From Chloroflexota bacterium (GTDB lineage Bacteria > Chloroflexota > Anaerolineae > Anaerolineales > Anaerolineaceae), in assembly GCA_009773005.1 (NCBI GenBank), contig WOUT01000012.1, positions 1 to 64,000 of the forward strand: DNA of 64,000 bases. Direction: 5' to 3'. The stretch's first letter is position 1. Each line of letters starts with the position of its first letter. Made by a program: the position numbers and the translations under genes. Below are positions 19,255 to 27,909 of the stretch, piece after piece. The notes beneath the pieces were generated by a model. That model saw nothing but the letters and a program-made list of their open reading frames with translations, was not told the DNA's origin and did not search any database.

Positions 19255-20007
19255 ATGATGAACATGCCAGAATTTGGACTTGCACGGATCAAGACTTTCG
19301 CGAAAAAACTAACCCCGGCGCTGCCGGTCATGATGGGTTACCTGCCGGTCGGTTTTGCATACGGCGTGCTGGCGGTCAACGCCGGGCTGACAACGGGCGA
19401 GACGATAATCATGTCTCTGATTGTGTATGCTGGGTCTTCGCAGTTGATGGCGGTGGGCTTTTTCGGGCTGGGGATCAACCCTCTGTCAATCATTCTCACC
19501 ACGCTGGTCGTTAACCTGCGCCATTTGCTGATGAGCGCCTCGCTTTCGCCGCACATGAAACACTGGCGTAAATTGGAAGTGGCGGGGTTCGGTTTTGAAC
19601 TGACTGATGAGACCTTTGCGGTTCACAGCCTGCGTTTTGCAGGTGGAGAAACCGCCGCCCCGCCGGCAATGGCGATCAATTTGGTCTGCCACAGCGCATG
19701 GGTGGCTGGCAGCCTGCTGGGAGCGCTGGCGGGCAACCTGATCTCGGACGTGCGTCCGTTCGCGCTGGACTACGCCCTGCCGGCCATGTTCATCGCACTG
19801 CTGATCCTGCAGGTTCGCAGCCGCTTGCATGTATGGGTGGCGGCGCTGGGCGGGGCAGCTTCGCTGGTTTTGTGGGGAGCGGGTCTGACGCAATGGAATG
19901 TGATCCTCGCAACGGTGATCGGCGCCACAATGGGAGCTGCCGTGGAAACCTGGCACAAAAAAAAGGGTGAGACTCGATCCGCTGCCGGCGCAGGAGCGGA
20001 ATCATGA
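19255..20007 (+). CDS. azlC: AzlC-family branched-chain amino acid permease
   Basis: 250 aa; LPVMMGYLPVGFAYGVLAVNAGLTTGETIIMSLIVYAGSSQLMAVGFF...NLRHLLMSASLSPHM. Confidence 0.95.
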   Translation: MMNMPEFGLARIKTFAKKLTPALPVMMGYLPVGFAYGVLAVNAGLTTGETIIMSLIVYAGSSQLMAVGFFGLGINPLSIILTTLVVNLRHLLMSASLSPHMKHWRKLEVAGFGFELTDETFAVHSLRFAGGETAAPPAMAINLVCHSAWVAGSLLGALAGNLISDVRPFALDYALPAMFIALLILQVRSRLHVWVAALGGAASLVLWGAGLTQWNVILATVIGATMGAAVETWHKKKGETRSAAGAGAES

Positions 20008-20327
20008 CCGACACAGCGGTCTTGATCACCCTGCTGGGGATGGCGCTGGTGACCTATCTGCCGCGCGTGCTGCCAGCCTGGTTTCTACGCGGGCGCAAGC
20101 TGCACCCATTCGTGGAGGCGTGGCTCAAGTACGTGCCAGTGGCGGTGCTGGCGGCGCTGCTGCTGCCTTCGCTGCTGGTGGATGGTGGAAAATTCAAGCT
20201 GGCATGGGACAACCTGTACTTGTGGGCGGCGCTGCCCGCCGGGTTGACCGCCTGGAAGACGCGCAGCATGTTTGCCACGGTGCTGGTGGGCATGGCGGTG
20301 GTGGCGCTGGCAAGACTGTTGATCTGA
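20004..20327 (+). CDS. azlD: AzlD-domain protein
   Basis: 107 aa; overlaps azlC by 4 nt; VTYLPRVLPAWFLRGRKLHPFVEAWLKYVPVAVLAALL. Confidence 0.93.
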   Translation: MTDTAVLITLLGMALVTYLPRVLPAWFLRGRKLHPFVEAWLKYVPVAVLAALLLPSLLVDGGKFKLAWDNLYLWAALPAGLTAWKTRSMFATVLVGMAVVALARLLI

Positions 20328-20439
20328 ACCTGGAAACAGCCAACATACACAATAAATTCATCAATAATTCATCAGTTCTTCATAACTTGAATTTATTATT
20401 GCTTCTATAAACAGAGTATTTCTCTGAGAAAAAGGAGCA

Positions 20440-20937
20440 ATGAAAATGAAAAAATTAGTAGTAAGTTTGGTAATCGCTGGTGTCTTCATCGCCGCCCTCG
20501 GGACGGCCGCCGTAGTGAACGCGCAAGAACCGACCCCACAGCCAGTCTATGGTCAGGGCGGCATGGGCGGACACGGCATGCGCGGTGGAATGAATGGCGC
20601 CGAAATCGAAAACGAAGCGGTGCACGACCTGATGATGGCAGCCTGGGCTGATAAACTCAATTTATCGGTGGAAGAACTGAACACCCGCACCGAGGCAGGC
20701 GAGAAGCTTTCACAGATCGCGCTTTCAACCGGAATGTCCTTCACGGACTTTTGGACGCTGAAAACCGAGATTCACAGCGCAGTGGCCGAGCAGGCGCTGG
20801 CTGAAGGTTTGATCACCCAGGCAGAAGCCGACCTGATGCAGCAGTCTGACACCCGCCAAATGAACGGCGGCGGAATGCGCGGCGCTGGTTATGGCAGCGG
20901 TTCTAACTGCAGCACTACGTTACCGGTAGCCCCATAG
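20440..20937 (+). CDS. Secreted Gly/Met-rich small protein
   Basis: 165 aa with signal peptide (LVVSLVIAGVFIAALGTAAVVNAQ), GGMGGHGMRGGMNG segment, helical core. Confidence 0.75.
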   Translation: MKMKKLVVSLVIAGVFIAALGTAAVVNAQEPTPQPVYGQGGMGGHGMRGGMNGAEIENEAVHDLMMAAWADKLNLSVEELNTRTEAGEKLSQIALSTGMSFTDFWTLKTEIHSAVAEQALAEGLITQAEADLMQQSDTRQMNGGGMRGAGYGSGSNCSTTLPVAP

Positions 20938-20955
20938 TTTAGAGAGGCAAGCAGG

Positions 20956-20993
20956 AACAGAGACTGGCAGAACCGGTCTCTGTTTTGTTTTTC
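20956..20993 (+). terminator. Rho-independent terminator
   Basis: ACAGAGAC-N10-GTCTCTGT then TTTGTTTTTC. Confidence 0.75.
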
Positions 20994-21054
20994 AGCCGGT
21001 ATTGCGGTATATCGCTTGACAGGTTGAAAGCATGAATTATAATAATGCTCACGT

Positions 21055-21127
21055 TCCTCGTTAGCTCAATCGGCAGAGCGGGCGGCTGTTAACCGCTAGG
21101 TTCGAAGTTCGAGTCTTCGACGAGGAG
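21055..21127 (+). tRNA. tRNA-Asn (GTT)
   Basis: TCCTCGT acceptor pairs with ACGAGGA; anticodon arm GGCGG-CTGTTAA-CCGCT; T arm CGAAG-TTCGAGT-CTTCG. Confidence 0.95.
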
Positions 21128-21130
21128 CCT
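21106..21130 (+). repeat. 25-bp tRNA-Asn 3'-end direct repeat, copy 1
   Basis: AGTTCGAGTCTTCGACGAGGAGCCT, identical to 21356-21380. Confidence 0.95.
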
Positions 21131-21138
21131 AACAAAAA

Positions 21139-21167
21139 ATTTGTCCGAATGGACAATTTTTTTGTTA
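21139..21167 (+). terminator. Terminator downstream of tRNA-Asn
   Basis: TTGTCC-GAAT-GGACAA followed by TTTTTTTG. Confidence 0.75.
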
Positions 21168-21355
21168 ATAGGTTTTATCGACTCGGCACTCCCGAGCGTT
21201 TTTTTGCCCCGGAGTTGAATTTACGAAGGGGGAGCGAGGGAGTCGACGAGCAGCTAGGTTTCGATAAAAACTCAACAAGCAAAACCAAAAAAGGGTATAG
21301 GTGTAAGGCTGAAATATTCTCTCGCCAGGTTCAAAGTCCCCCTGCGGGGGATAAT

Positions 21356-21380
21356 AGTTCGAGTCTTCGACGAGGAGCCT
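21356..21380 (+). repeat. 25-bp tRNA-Asn 3'-end direct repeat, copy 2 (outside a tRNA)
   Basis: AGTTCGAGTCTTCGACGAGGAGCCT, exact copy 250 bp downstream. Confidence 0.95.
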
Positions 21381-21397
21381 TACAAAAAAAAATATAC

Positions 21398-22264
21398 TTA
21401 ACCAGGCATGCTTTTTTGTTTATGGTTCACCGTCAGCAGCACCGCCGCCAGGATCAAGCCGCCGCCCAGCAGCATGACCGGCTGCACCGACTCGCTTAAT
21501 ATCAGCGCTGCCAGCGCCACGGTGACCACCGGTTCGAGGGTGGAAAGCAGCGAAGCGTCCGTTGGGCCGATTATCTTCAACCCCGCCAGGAATGTGGCTA
21601 CTGGTATGATGGTTGCCACCACCGCAATGGCTGCCACCGCCAGCCAGCCGCCGCCGGTTGCCGGCCAGTGCGGACCCCTCGCGGCGGTCAGCCCGCCAAA
21701 GACCAGCGCGGCGGAAGCAAAAATGATCGTGGATGATTGAACGGCGGTGGCTTTCTGCATCACGCCCGTCCCGACGATGATATACACGGCATAAATTGCC
21801 GCCGCCGAGATTGCCAATAATATGCCAGGTAATTGCCCGCCCTGAGGGTTGGCAGTCAACGCCGCCCCGGCAGTGGCCAGCCCCAGCGCCAGCACCTTTT
21901 TGGGCGTCAACCAGGCTTTTAGAAAGATGACTGATAGGATGGAAACGAAAACCGGGTAGAGATAGAGCAGCAGCGCCACCAGCCCGGTGGAAGCATATTG
22001 GATGGCGCTCATAAAGCAGAACGATTGCCCGACATACCCCAATCCACCCATCCCTGCCAGTTGCAGCAGCGTGCGTCCGCGCGGCAAGGGTTCTTTGCGG
22101 ATCGCCATCCAGGCCAGCATCAGCAGGGATGCGATGGTAAAACGCAAAAACAACATCGTGGTCACATCCATGCCGTCGGCATAGGCAAAACGACCGATGA
22201 TGGGCAGCGTTCCAAAAGAGGCCGCCGAGATCACGATCAGTCCAATTCCAACAATGCGCTTCAT
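21398..22264 (-). CDS. EamA-family DMT transporter
   Basis: 288 aa, ten predicted TM, two EamA repeats. Confidence 0.93.
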   Translation of the reverse strand: MKRIVGIGLIVISAASFGTLPIIGRFAYADGMDVTTMLFLRFTIASLLMLAWMAIRKEPLPRGRTLLQLAGMGGLGYVGQSFCFMSAIQYASTGLVALLLYLYPVFVSILSVIFLKAWLTPKKVLALGLATAGAALTANPQGGQLPGILLAISAAAIYAVYIIVGTGVMQKATAVQSSTIIFASAALVFGGLTAARGPHWPATGGGWLAVAAIAVVATIIPVATFLAGLKIIGPTDASLLSTLEPVVTVALAALILSESVQPVMLLGGGLILAAVLLTVNHKQKSMPG

Positions 22265-22485
22265 GCAGGCTATTGTATCAAGAGATCAGAAAGAATAATA
22301 AATTGTCTGCCTGCAAGAATAGAGTAAACGCTTGTCAGGTTTGAAGGGCGAATCTCAATGGCTGTGCGTGAGAAGCCATAACTGAAAAAGCATGTCCAAA
22401 ACGGATGTGCCTATTTTGTTGGGAACCTAAATTCTCCAGGATGTTTAAAAAAACCTGCCCATAAGTGTTGATATAATTCATTCAC

Positions 22486-23637
22486 ATGACACAATCCACT
22501 TTTACCCAGGAAGAACTCTTGCGCTACTCCCGCCACCTGATGATCCCCGAGGTCGGGCTGGAGGGGCAGAAGCGCCTAAAATCCACCTCCGTATTGATCG
22601 TCGGCGCAGGGGGATTGGGGTCTCCTGCCGCGCTCTACCTGGCTGCCGCCGGCATCGGGCATCTCGGACTTGTGGATGATGACGTGGTGGACGCATCCAA
22701 CCTGCAACGCCAGATTCTGCACGGCAGCCGGCAGATCGGCAAGCCCAAGGTGGATTCGGGCAGGGAGCGCTTGATGGATCTCAACCCATTCATCAAATTG
22801 GATACCTATTGTTCCTCGTTCAACCAAAAGACCGCGATGGAGATCGCCGCCGGGTATGACATTCTGGTGGACTGCTCCGACAATTTCGCGACGCGCTATC
22901 TGATCAACGATTTGTGCGCACTCACTGCCCGTCCGGATGTCTACGGAGCGGTGTACCGCTTCGAGGGGCAGGTGAGCGTCTTTGACGCGCGGCGCGGTCC
23001 GTGCTACCGATGCCTTTTCCCGGAACCGCCCGCTGAGGGCGTGGCGCCGACCTGTGGCGAAGCGGGCGTTTTTGGCGTTGTGCCGGGGGTGATCGGCACG
23101 CTGCAGGCGGCTGAAGTGATCAAACTGGCGCTTGGCGCAGGCGAACCTTTGATCGGCAAGTTCCTGGTTTTTGACGCCCTGGAGATGAGTTTCAGAACCA
23201 TCAAGCTCACCAAAAGGCAAGGCTGCCAATTGTGCGGTGAGCACCCCAAAATCACTCACCTGATCGATTATGAATATTTCTGCTCGATCAATGCCGAAAA
23301 AGCGCTAGACGCACCCGACATGATTACGGTCAAAGAACTGGCTGCGCGATTGAAAGGCGTCAACCCGCCGCTGCTGCTGGATGTGCGCACCCCGGTGGAG
23401 GCGCAAGTATCCGCGCTGGAAGGCGCCGTCATGATCCCGATGGAGCATCTGGCGGAACGCATGGCAGAACTGAACAACTATCGCGAGCGCGAGATTGTCG
23501 TCTTTTGCCGAACCGGCACACGTTCAAAGCGCGCCTTGCATCAGTTGAAGGAGAAGGGGTTTTCCAAGGTGAAGGACCTGACCGGCGGCATCAACGCCTG
23601 GGCTCAGCAGATTGATTTGGATATGTTCCAGTATTAA
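22486..23637 (+). CDS. moeB: ThiF/MoeB-type adenylyltransferase fused to rhodanese
   Basis: 383 aa; RYSRHLMIPEVGLEGQKRLKSTSVLIVGAGGLGSPAALYLAAAGIGHLGLVDDDVVDASNLQRQ; CYRCLFPEPP; C-terminal rhodanese VVFCRTGTRSKRAL. Confidence 0.94.
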   Translation: MTQSTFTQEELLRYSRHLMIPEVGLEGQKRLKSTSVLIVGAGGLGSPAALYLAAAGIGHLGLVDDDVVDASNLQRQILHGSRQIGKPKVDSGRERLMDLNPFIKLDTYCSSFNQKTAMEIAAGYDILVDCSDNFATRYLINDLCALTARPDVYGAVYRFEGQVSVFDARRGPCYRCLFPEPPAEGVAPTCGEAGVFGVVPGVIGTLQAAEVIKLALGAGEPLIGKFLVFDALEMSFRTIKLTKRQGCQLCGEHPKITHLIDYEYFCSINAEKALDAPDMITVKELAARLKGVNPPLLLDVRTPVEAQVSALEGAVMIPMEHLAERMAELNNYREREIVVFCRTGTRSKRALHQLKEKGFSKVKDLTGGINAWAQQIDLDMFQY

Positions 23638-23835
23638 TTAAAAACTGTCATTGCGAACGAACGATGTGCGTGAAGCAATCCCCTCTGAGTCTAATTGCAC
23701 ACTGATGGGGAGTGCTGTCGCAAAGTAAGCTGCTCACTAATGATAAAAATGTTTATCGAATAGCAGGTAATCTGTTCGGGTTAGCAGAAATTGTGATATA
23801 AAAGGACTTATATCCGCAATTGAAAGGCCTCCTGA

Positions 23836-24963
23836 ATGCAACCCCAAATCAAAGAAGTCACCACACTTAAAGAACTGCGCACATTTATCCGCTACCCGCA
23901 TCAGCTTTACAAAGGCAATCCAAACTGGGTGCCCACCCTGTTCCTGGATGATTATGAAACCCTGCGGGCAGACAAGAACCCCGCCTTTGACCACTGCAAA
24001 GCCAAATACTGGCTGGCTTATCAAGGCGGCAAATTGGTCGGGCGCGTGGCGGGGATCATCAACCAATTGCATATCGGCAAATGGAACCAGGAATACGCGC
24101 GCTTTAGCTGGCTCGATTTCATCGATGATCTGGATGTTTCAAAGGCGCTTTTGGATACCGTGGAGGCATGGGCGCGCGAGAACCAGTTGATGGCCGTGCA
24201 CGGACCATTAGGATTCACGGATCTTGACAGAGAAGGAATGCTCGTGGAAGGGTTTGATGAACTTGGCACCATGGCGGCTTTCTATAATTACCCTTACTAC
24301 CGCATCCACATGGAGAAACACGGATACGTCAAAGATGTCGACTGGGTGGAATACGAGATGGACGTGCCCTCCGAACCGGTGGAAATCATCACGAAGGTAG
24401 CAGAAGCCGCAATGAAACGCAGCAACCTACATGTGCTTGAGGTAAAACACAAGAAAGACATGCTGAAATATGCCAGCCAGATGTTTGACCTGTTCAATGA
24501 AGCTTATAGCAGCCTGTACGGCGTTGTTCCGCTGACTGAAAAACAAATCGCCCTCTATATCAAACAGTATTTTGGCTTAATCTCGCCTGAGTTTGTGCCC
24601 TTTGTGCTTGACGCAAATGACCGCCTGGTTGGGTTTGGCATTACCATGCCATCGCTTTCACTAGCGCTGCGCAAGTCAAAAGGTGATCTCTTCCCGTTTG
24701 GATTCATTCACTTGCTAAAAGCATTAAAGAAGAATGACCGCGTTGACCTTTACCTGGTGGGAGTTAAGGAGGAATATAAAGGCAAAGGCGTCAATGCCAT
24801 CCTGATGAATAGGATGCACAAGATCTTTCTACAGCACGGCATCACCAAAGTCGAATCCAACCCGGAGCTGGAGACAAATCATCTGGTACAGACGCAGTGG
24901 AAGTATATGGAAAAGCGCCAGCACAAGCGCCGCCGCGTTTTTATAAAGCCGTTAAGCCAGTAA
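23836..24963 (+). CDS. GNAT-like N-acetyltransferase (~375 aa family)
   Basis: FIRYPHQLYKGNPNWVPTLFLDDYETL...; VESNPELETNHLVQTQWKYMEKRQHKRRRVFIKPL. Confidence 0.85.
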   Translation: MQPQIKEVTTLKELRTFIRYPHQLYKGNPNWVPTLFLDDYETLRADKNPAFDHCKAKYWLAYQGGKLVGRVAGIINQLHIGKWNQEYARFSWLDFIDDLDVSKALLDTVEAWARENQLMAVHGPLGFTDLDREGMLVEGFDELGTMAAFYNYPYYRIHMEKHGYVKDVDWVEYEMDVPSEPVEIITKVAEAAMKRSNLHVLEVKHKKDMLKYASQMFDLFNEAYSSLYGVVPLTEKQIALYIKQYFGLISPEFVPFVLDANDRLVGFGITMPSLSLALRKSKGDLFPFGFIHLLKALKKNDRVDLYLVGVKEEYKGKGVNAILMNRMHKIFLQHGITKVESNPELETNHLVQTQWKYMEKRQHKRRRVFIKPLSQ

Positions 24964-25001
24964 CCCGGAATGTATTTTTGAAAATATCAATTTTAGTTCT
25001 C

Positions 25002-25029
25002 TTGACAAATAGACGATTGTCTATATAAT
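25002..25029 (+). promoter_or_regulatory. Sigma70 promoter with palindromic ArsR-type operator candidate
   Basis: TTGACA (25002-25007), 16 nt, TATAAT (25024-25029); ATAGAC-GATT-GTCTAT (25009-25024) fills the spacer. Confidence 0.75.
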
Positions 25030-25039
25030 AAAGACCATA

Positions 25040-25330
25040 ATGAGTAACGTGAATTTTGCCAAAGCCCTGGCGGATGAGACCCGCCAAAAGATCATGTCGC
25101 TGTGCTGCTGTAAGCAGTTGAGTGTGACTGAAATCGTGCAGCAGATGGGCGTCTCGCAGCCGACAGTCTCTCATCACCTTAAGATCCTGCGCGATGCCGG
25201 GCTGGTGAAGGTGGAACGGCGTGGAAAGGAGATCTATTACACGCTTAATCAGGAACGGCTGGCGACCGCCTGCTGCCAGATCGCGGAGGTTTTCGCGCCG
25301 GATGTAGAGATAAAACTCGGGAGTTCTTAG
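25040..25330 (+). CDS. arsR: ArsR-family regulator
   Basis: 96 aa wHTH; CCCKQLSVTEIVQQMGVSQPTVSHHLKILRDAGLVKVERRGKEIYYTL. Confidence 0.94.
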   Translation: MSNVNFAKALADETRQKIMSLCCCKQLSVTEIVQQMGVSQPTVSHHLKILRDAGLVKVERRGKEIYYTLNQERLATACCQIAEVFAPDVEIKLGSS

Positions 25331-25413
25331 GAAGGTATATTTTTTTTGTTCATACATATAGAAACATGTATATGCGTCAATATAAAAAACACAACAACCC
25401 AAAGGAGGTAAAA

Positions 25414-26280
25414 ATGGCAAATCAAACAATCAAAAAAGAAGATCTAAAAATTCGCAAAGCAGTTCGAGAACATTACGCTGAGGCGGCTGTCAAGATCGGC
25501 GGCTGCTGTGGTGACGAAAGCAGTAAAAACAGTGTTAAAAGCAGCGGCTGTGGCTGCGGGACGAGCGCTAACAAGAGTGACGCAAGTTCCAGGGTTTTCT
25601 ACAATACTGAAGATCTCAGTTCACTGCCCGAAGATGTGACCGGGCTCTCGCTGGGCTGCGGCGACCCGGTGACGCTGGCTTCTCTTAAAGAGGGACAGAC
25701 TGTGCTGGACCTTGGCTCGGGCGGTGGCATCGACTGCTTTCTGGCAGGCAAAAAGGTTGGTACGACCGGGCGCGTCATCGGCGTGGATATGACGCCTGAG
25801 ATGCTTGATCAAGCGCGGGCAAACCGTTCCAAGATAGGGGCTGAGAATGTGGAATTCCGTCTGGGCGAGATCGAACACCTGCCAGTTGCTGATGACTCGG
25901 TGGACGTGGTCATTTCAAACTGCGTGATCAATCTCAGCACAGATAAACCTCAGGTCTTGCGCGAAATCCTGCGCGTGCTAAAACCAGGCGGCAGGATGGC
26001 GGTCAGCGACATCGTCACCAGCGGTGAACTGCCCGAGGTCATCAAGCAGAGTTTGAGCGCCTGGGCGGGCTGTATTGCCGGCGCCATGGACGAGAAGGAT
26101 TTTATTCAGGCGATCCAGCAGGCAGGGTTCAAGGATACAAAACTCACCCCCGTGTATTTTGATGAGGAATTAATCAGCGATTTTTCCAGGCAGATCGACG
26201 GCTTTGAAACTTTAGATGTAGACAAAAAGTCACTGAGAAAAACCATCTTTAGCGCCAAAATTACTGCTGAGAAACCATAA
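25414..26280 (+). CDS. arsM: Arsenite S-adenosylmethyltransferase
   Basis: AAAGGAGG RBS; ATG at 25414; VLDLGSGGGIDCFLAGKKVG, GVDMTPEMLDQAR, VISNCVINLSTDK; Cys-rich N-terminus. Confidence 0.95.
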   Translation: MANQTIKKEDLKIRKAVREHYAEAAVKIGGCCGDESSKNSVKSSGCGCGTSANKSDASSRVFYNTEDLSSLPEDVTGLSLGCGDPVTLASLKEGQTVLDLGSGGGIDCFLAGKKVGTTGRVIGVDMTPEMLDQARANRSKIGAENVEFRLGEIEHLPVADDSVDVVISNCVINLSTDKPQVLREILRVLKPGGRMAVSDIVTSGELPEVIKQSLSAWAGCIAGAMDEKDFIQAIQQAGFKDTKLTPVYFDEELISDFSRQIDGFETLDVDKKSLRKTIFSAKITAEKP

Positions 26281-26303
26281 CGTAATCGTAATTTACCAAT
26301 AAC

Positions 26304-26334
26304 AAGAAGGGTCTCTTGCAATGAGACCCTTCTT
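26304..26334. terminator. Bidirectional terminator between arsM and MFS
   Basis: Perfect 12-bp stem AAGAAGGGTCTC-TTGCAAT-GAGACCCTTCTT between convergent genes. Confidence 0.85.
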
Positions 26335-26366
26335 CGTCTTGTATTTGGGACTAACCTTATTGATGT

Positions 26367-27665
26367 TTAATTGTCTTCTTTGTGGGCGAAAGCAGAGCTG
26401 AGTTGACCGACTGGCACAGCAACTGGTTTGGGCTGCGGACTTTTAAGGACTATCATCAGAACTGCGGCAATAACAAGCAGCGCTGCTGAAAGAAGATATG
26501 CGAGATCAAAGCTGCCGGTAGCGCCTTTGATGGTTCCGGCGAGTTGAGAGAGCATAAACCCCCCCAATCCCCAGGCAAGGTACACTAAGCCATAGTTCAT
26601 GGCAAAATTCTTCAAACCAAAATAGTCCTTGGTGATGGCTGGAAAAACAGACAGATTCGCGCCGTAATTTGCTCCGATAAGAATGACCAAAACGATCAAG
26701 ACGATTGAATTGGCTAAAACGGATTCTTTATTAATGAATGAAAGCAAGAAAACCAGAATCGCCTGAAAAACAAAAGCAAAAATTAAAATAGTTTTCCGGC
26801 CGAATTTATCGGAAAGCATGCCGTAAAGCACACGTCCACCGCCATTGCCGATTGCCAGAGCTGAAACAGCTATAGCGCTTAAAGCGGGAAGCCCGATTTG
26901 GTCCTTGAATATTGAAGCCAGGTTACCAATGACCATTAAACCAGCACCCGAACCCAGGGCAAAAGCCACCCAAATTGCATAGAATTGCCAGGTTTTCATA
27001 ACATCTCGTGGATTGAAATCTCCTCGCTTTACAGAAACTTTTTTGAGTGTTGTTTCAGCAGCAGGCACAAACCCCGCCGGCGGAAATCGCACAAACTGCG
27101 CGAAGGCGACAACAACGATCAACATACCGATCCCAAGATAAAGCATGGTTGGCTGCAGACCATAAGTGGCGATAAGTTTTCTTGCTAAGGGGGCAACCCA
27201 GGCGCTGCCCATGCCAAAACCGCCTACAACAATACCTGCAATCAATCCAGTTTTTGAGGCAGGGAACCATTTCAATGCAGCAGGGCTGGCAGAGGAATAT
27301 ACAAAACCGATGCCCGAACCCAACAGCACGCCGAATGCGATCGTAAAGATCCACGGCGATGTGGACATACTTGAAATGATCACGCCCGAACCAGCCAACA
27401 AACCACCAAGACTGATCACTATCCGGGGGCTGAGCCTGGAAAGAAGCCTGGCTCCTACTAAGGTCATGACCGAGAAGAAGACAACTGCCACCGAATAAGG
27501 CAGTGTTTTCTGAGACTCTGCCCAACCCCATTCCACGGGGATATTGGCTTTGAATACGCTCCAGGCATATAAAACGCCTAATGCCAATAAAGCGCCAGTT
27601 CCAGATATTGTCACCAGCCAACCTTTGTTGGCGATCTTGCTTTCACTTCTAATTGTATTCTCCAT
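26367..27665 (-). CDS. MFS transporter, OFA (oxalate/formate antiporter-like) family
   Basis: 12 TM; GVLYAWSVFKANIPVEWGWAESQKTLPYS; start MENTIRSESK at 27665. Confidence 0.9.
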   Translation of the reverse strand: MENTIRSESKIANKGWLVTISGTGALLALGVLYAWSVFKANIPVEWGWAESQKTLPYSVAVVFFSVMTLVGARLLSRLSPRIVISLGGLLAGSGVIISSMSTSPWIFTIAFGVLLGSGIGFVYSSASPAALKWFPASKTGLIAGIVVGGFGMGSAWVAPLARKLIATYGLQPTMLYLGIGMLIVVVAFAQFVRFPPAGFVPAAETTLKKVSVKRGDFNPRDVMKTWQFYAIWVAFALGSGAGLMVIGNLASIFKDQIGLPALSAIAVSALAIGNGGGRVLYGMLSDKFGRKTILIFAFVFQAILVFLLSFINKESVLANSIVLIVLVILIGANYGANLSVFPAITKDYFGLKNFAMNYGLVYLAWGLGGFMLSQLAGTIKGATGSFDLAYLLSAALLVIAAVLMIVLKSPQPKPVAVPVGQLSSAFAHKEDN

Positions 27666-27909
27666 TACATACCGGATCCTTTTCTTCCAATTAAAATAGA
27701 TTTTTACGACCCTGAATTTTTCAGGATGCCTGGATAAAATTATCAGGTTTTTCAAGCTGAGAATTTTAATCAGACTGTCAAGAGTGAATTATACCAAAAT
27801 TATAGAGCAGTTGTCTGACAATTGATAATTGATGAATGTCATGATGTTGCTTCGCTGAATGTATGACGCTTTTTACCTTCGCTTCGCGCCTTATGAGTAT
27901 AATTAACCT

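Noticed and set aside
21149-21499. 116-aa ORF over the tRNA-Asn scar
   Set aside because: It runs through terminators, the direct repeat and the antisense of the EamA gene; not credible coding.
22576-23259. 227-aa minus-strand ORF
   Set aside because: Antisense to the MoeB/rhodanese gene; no domain.
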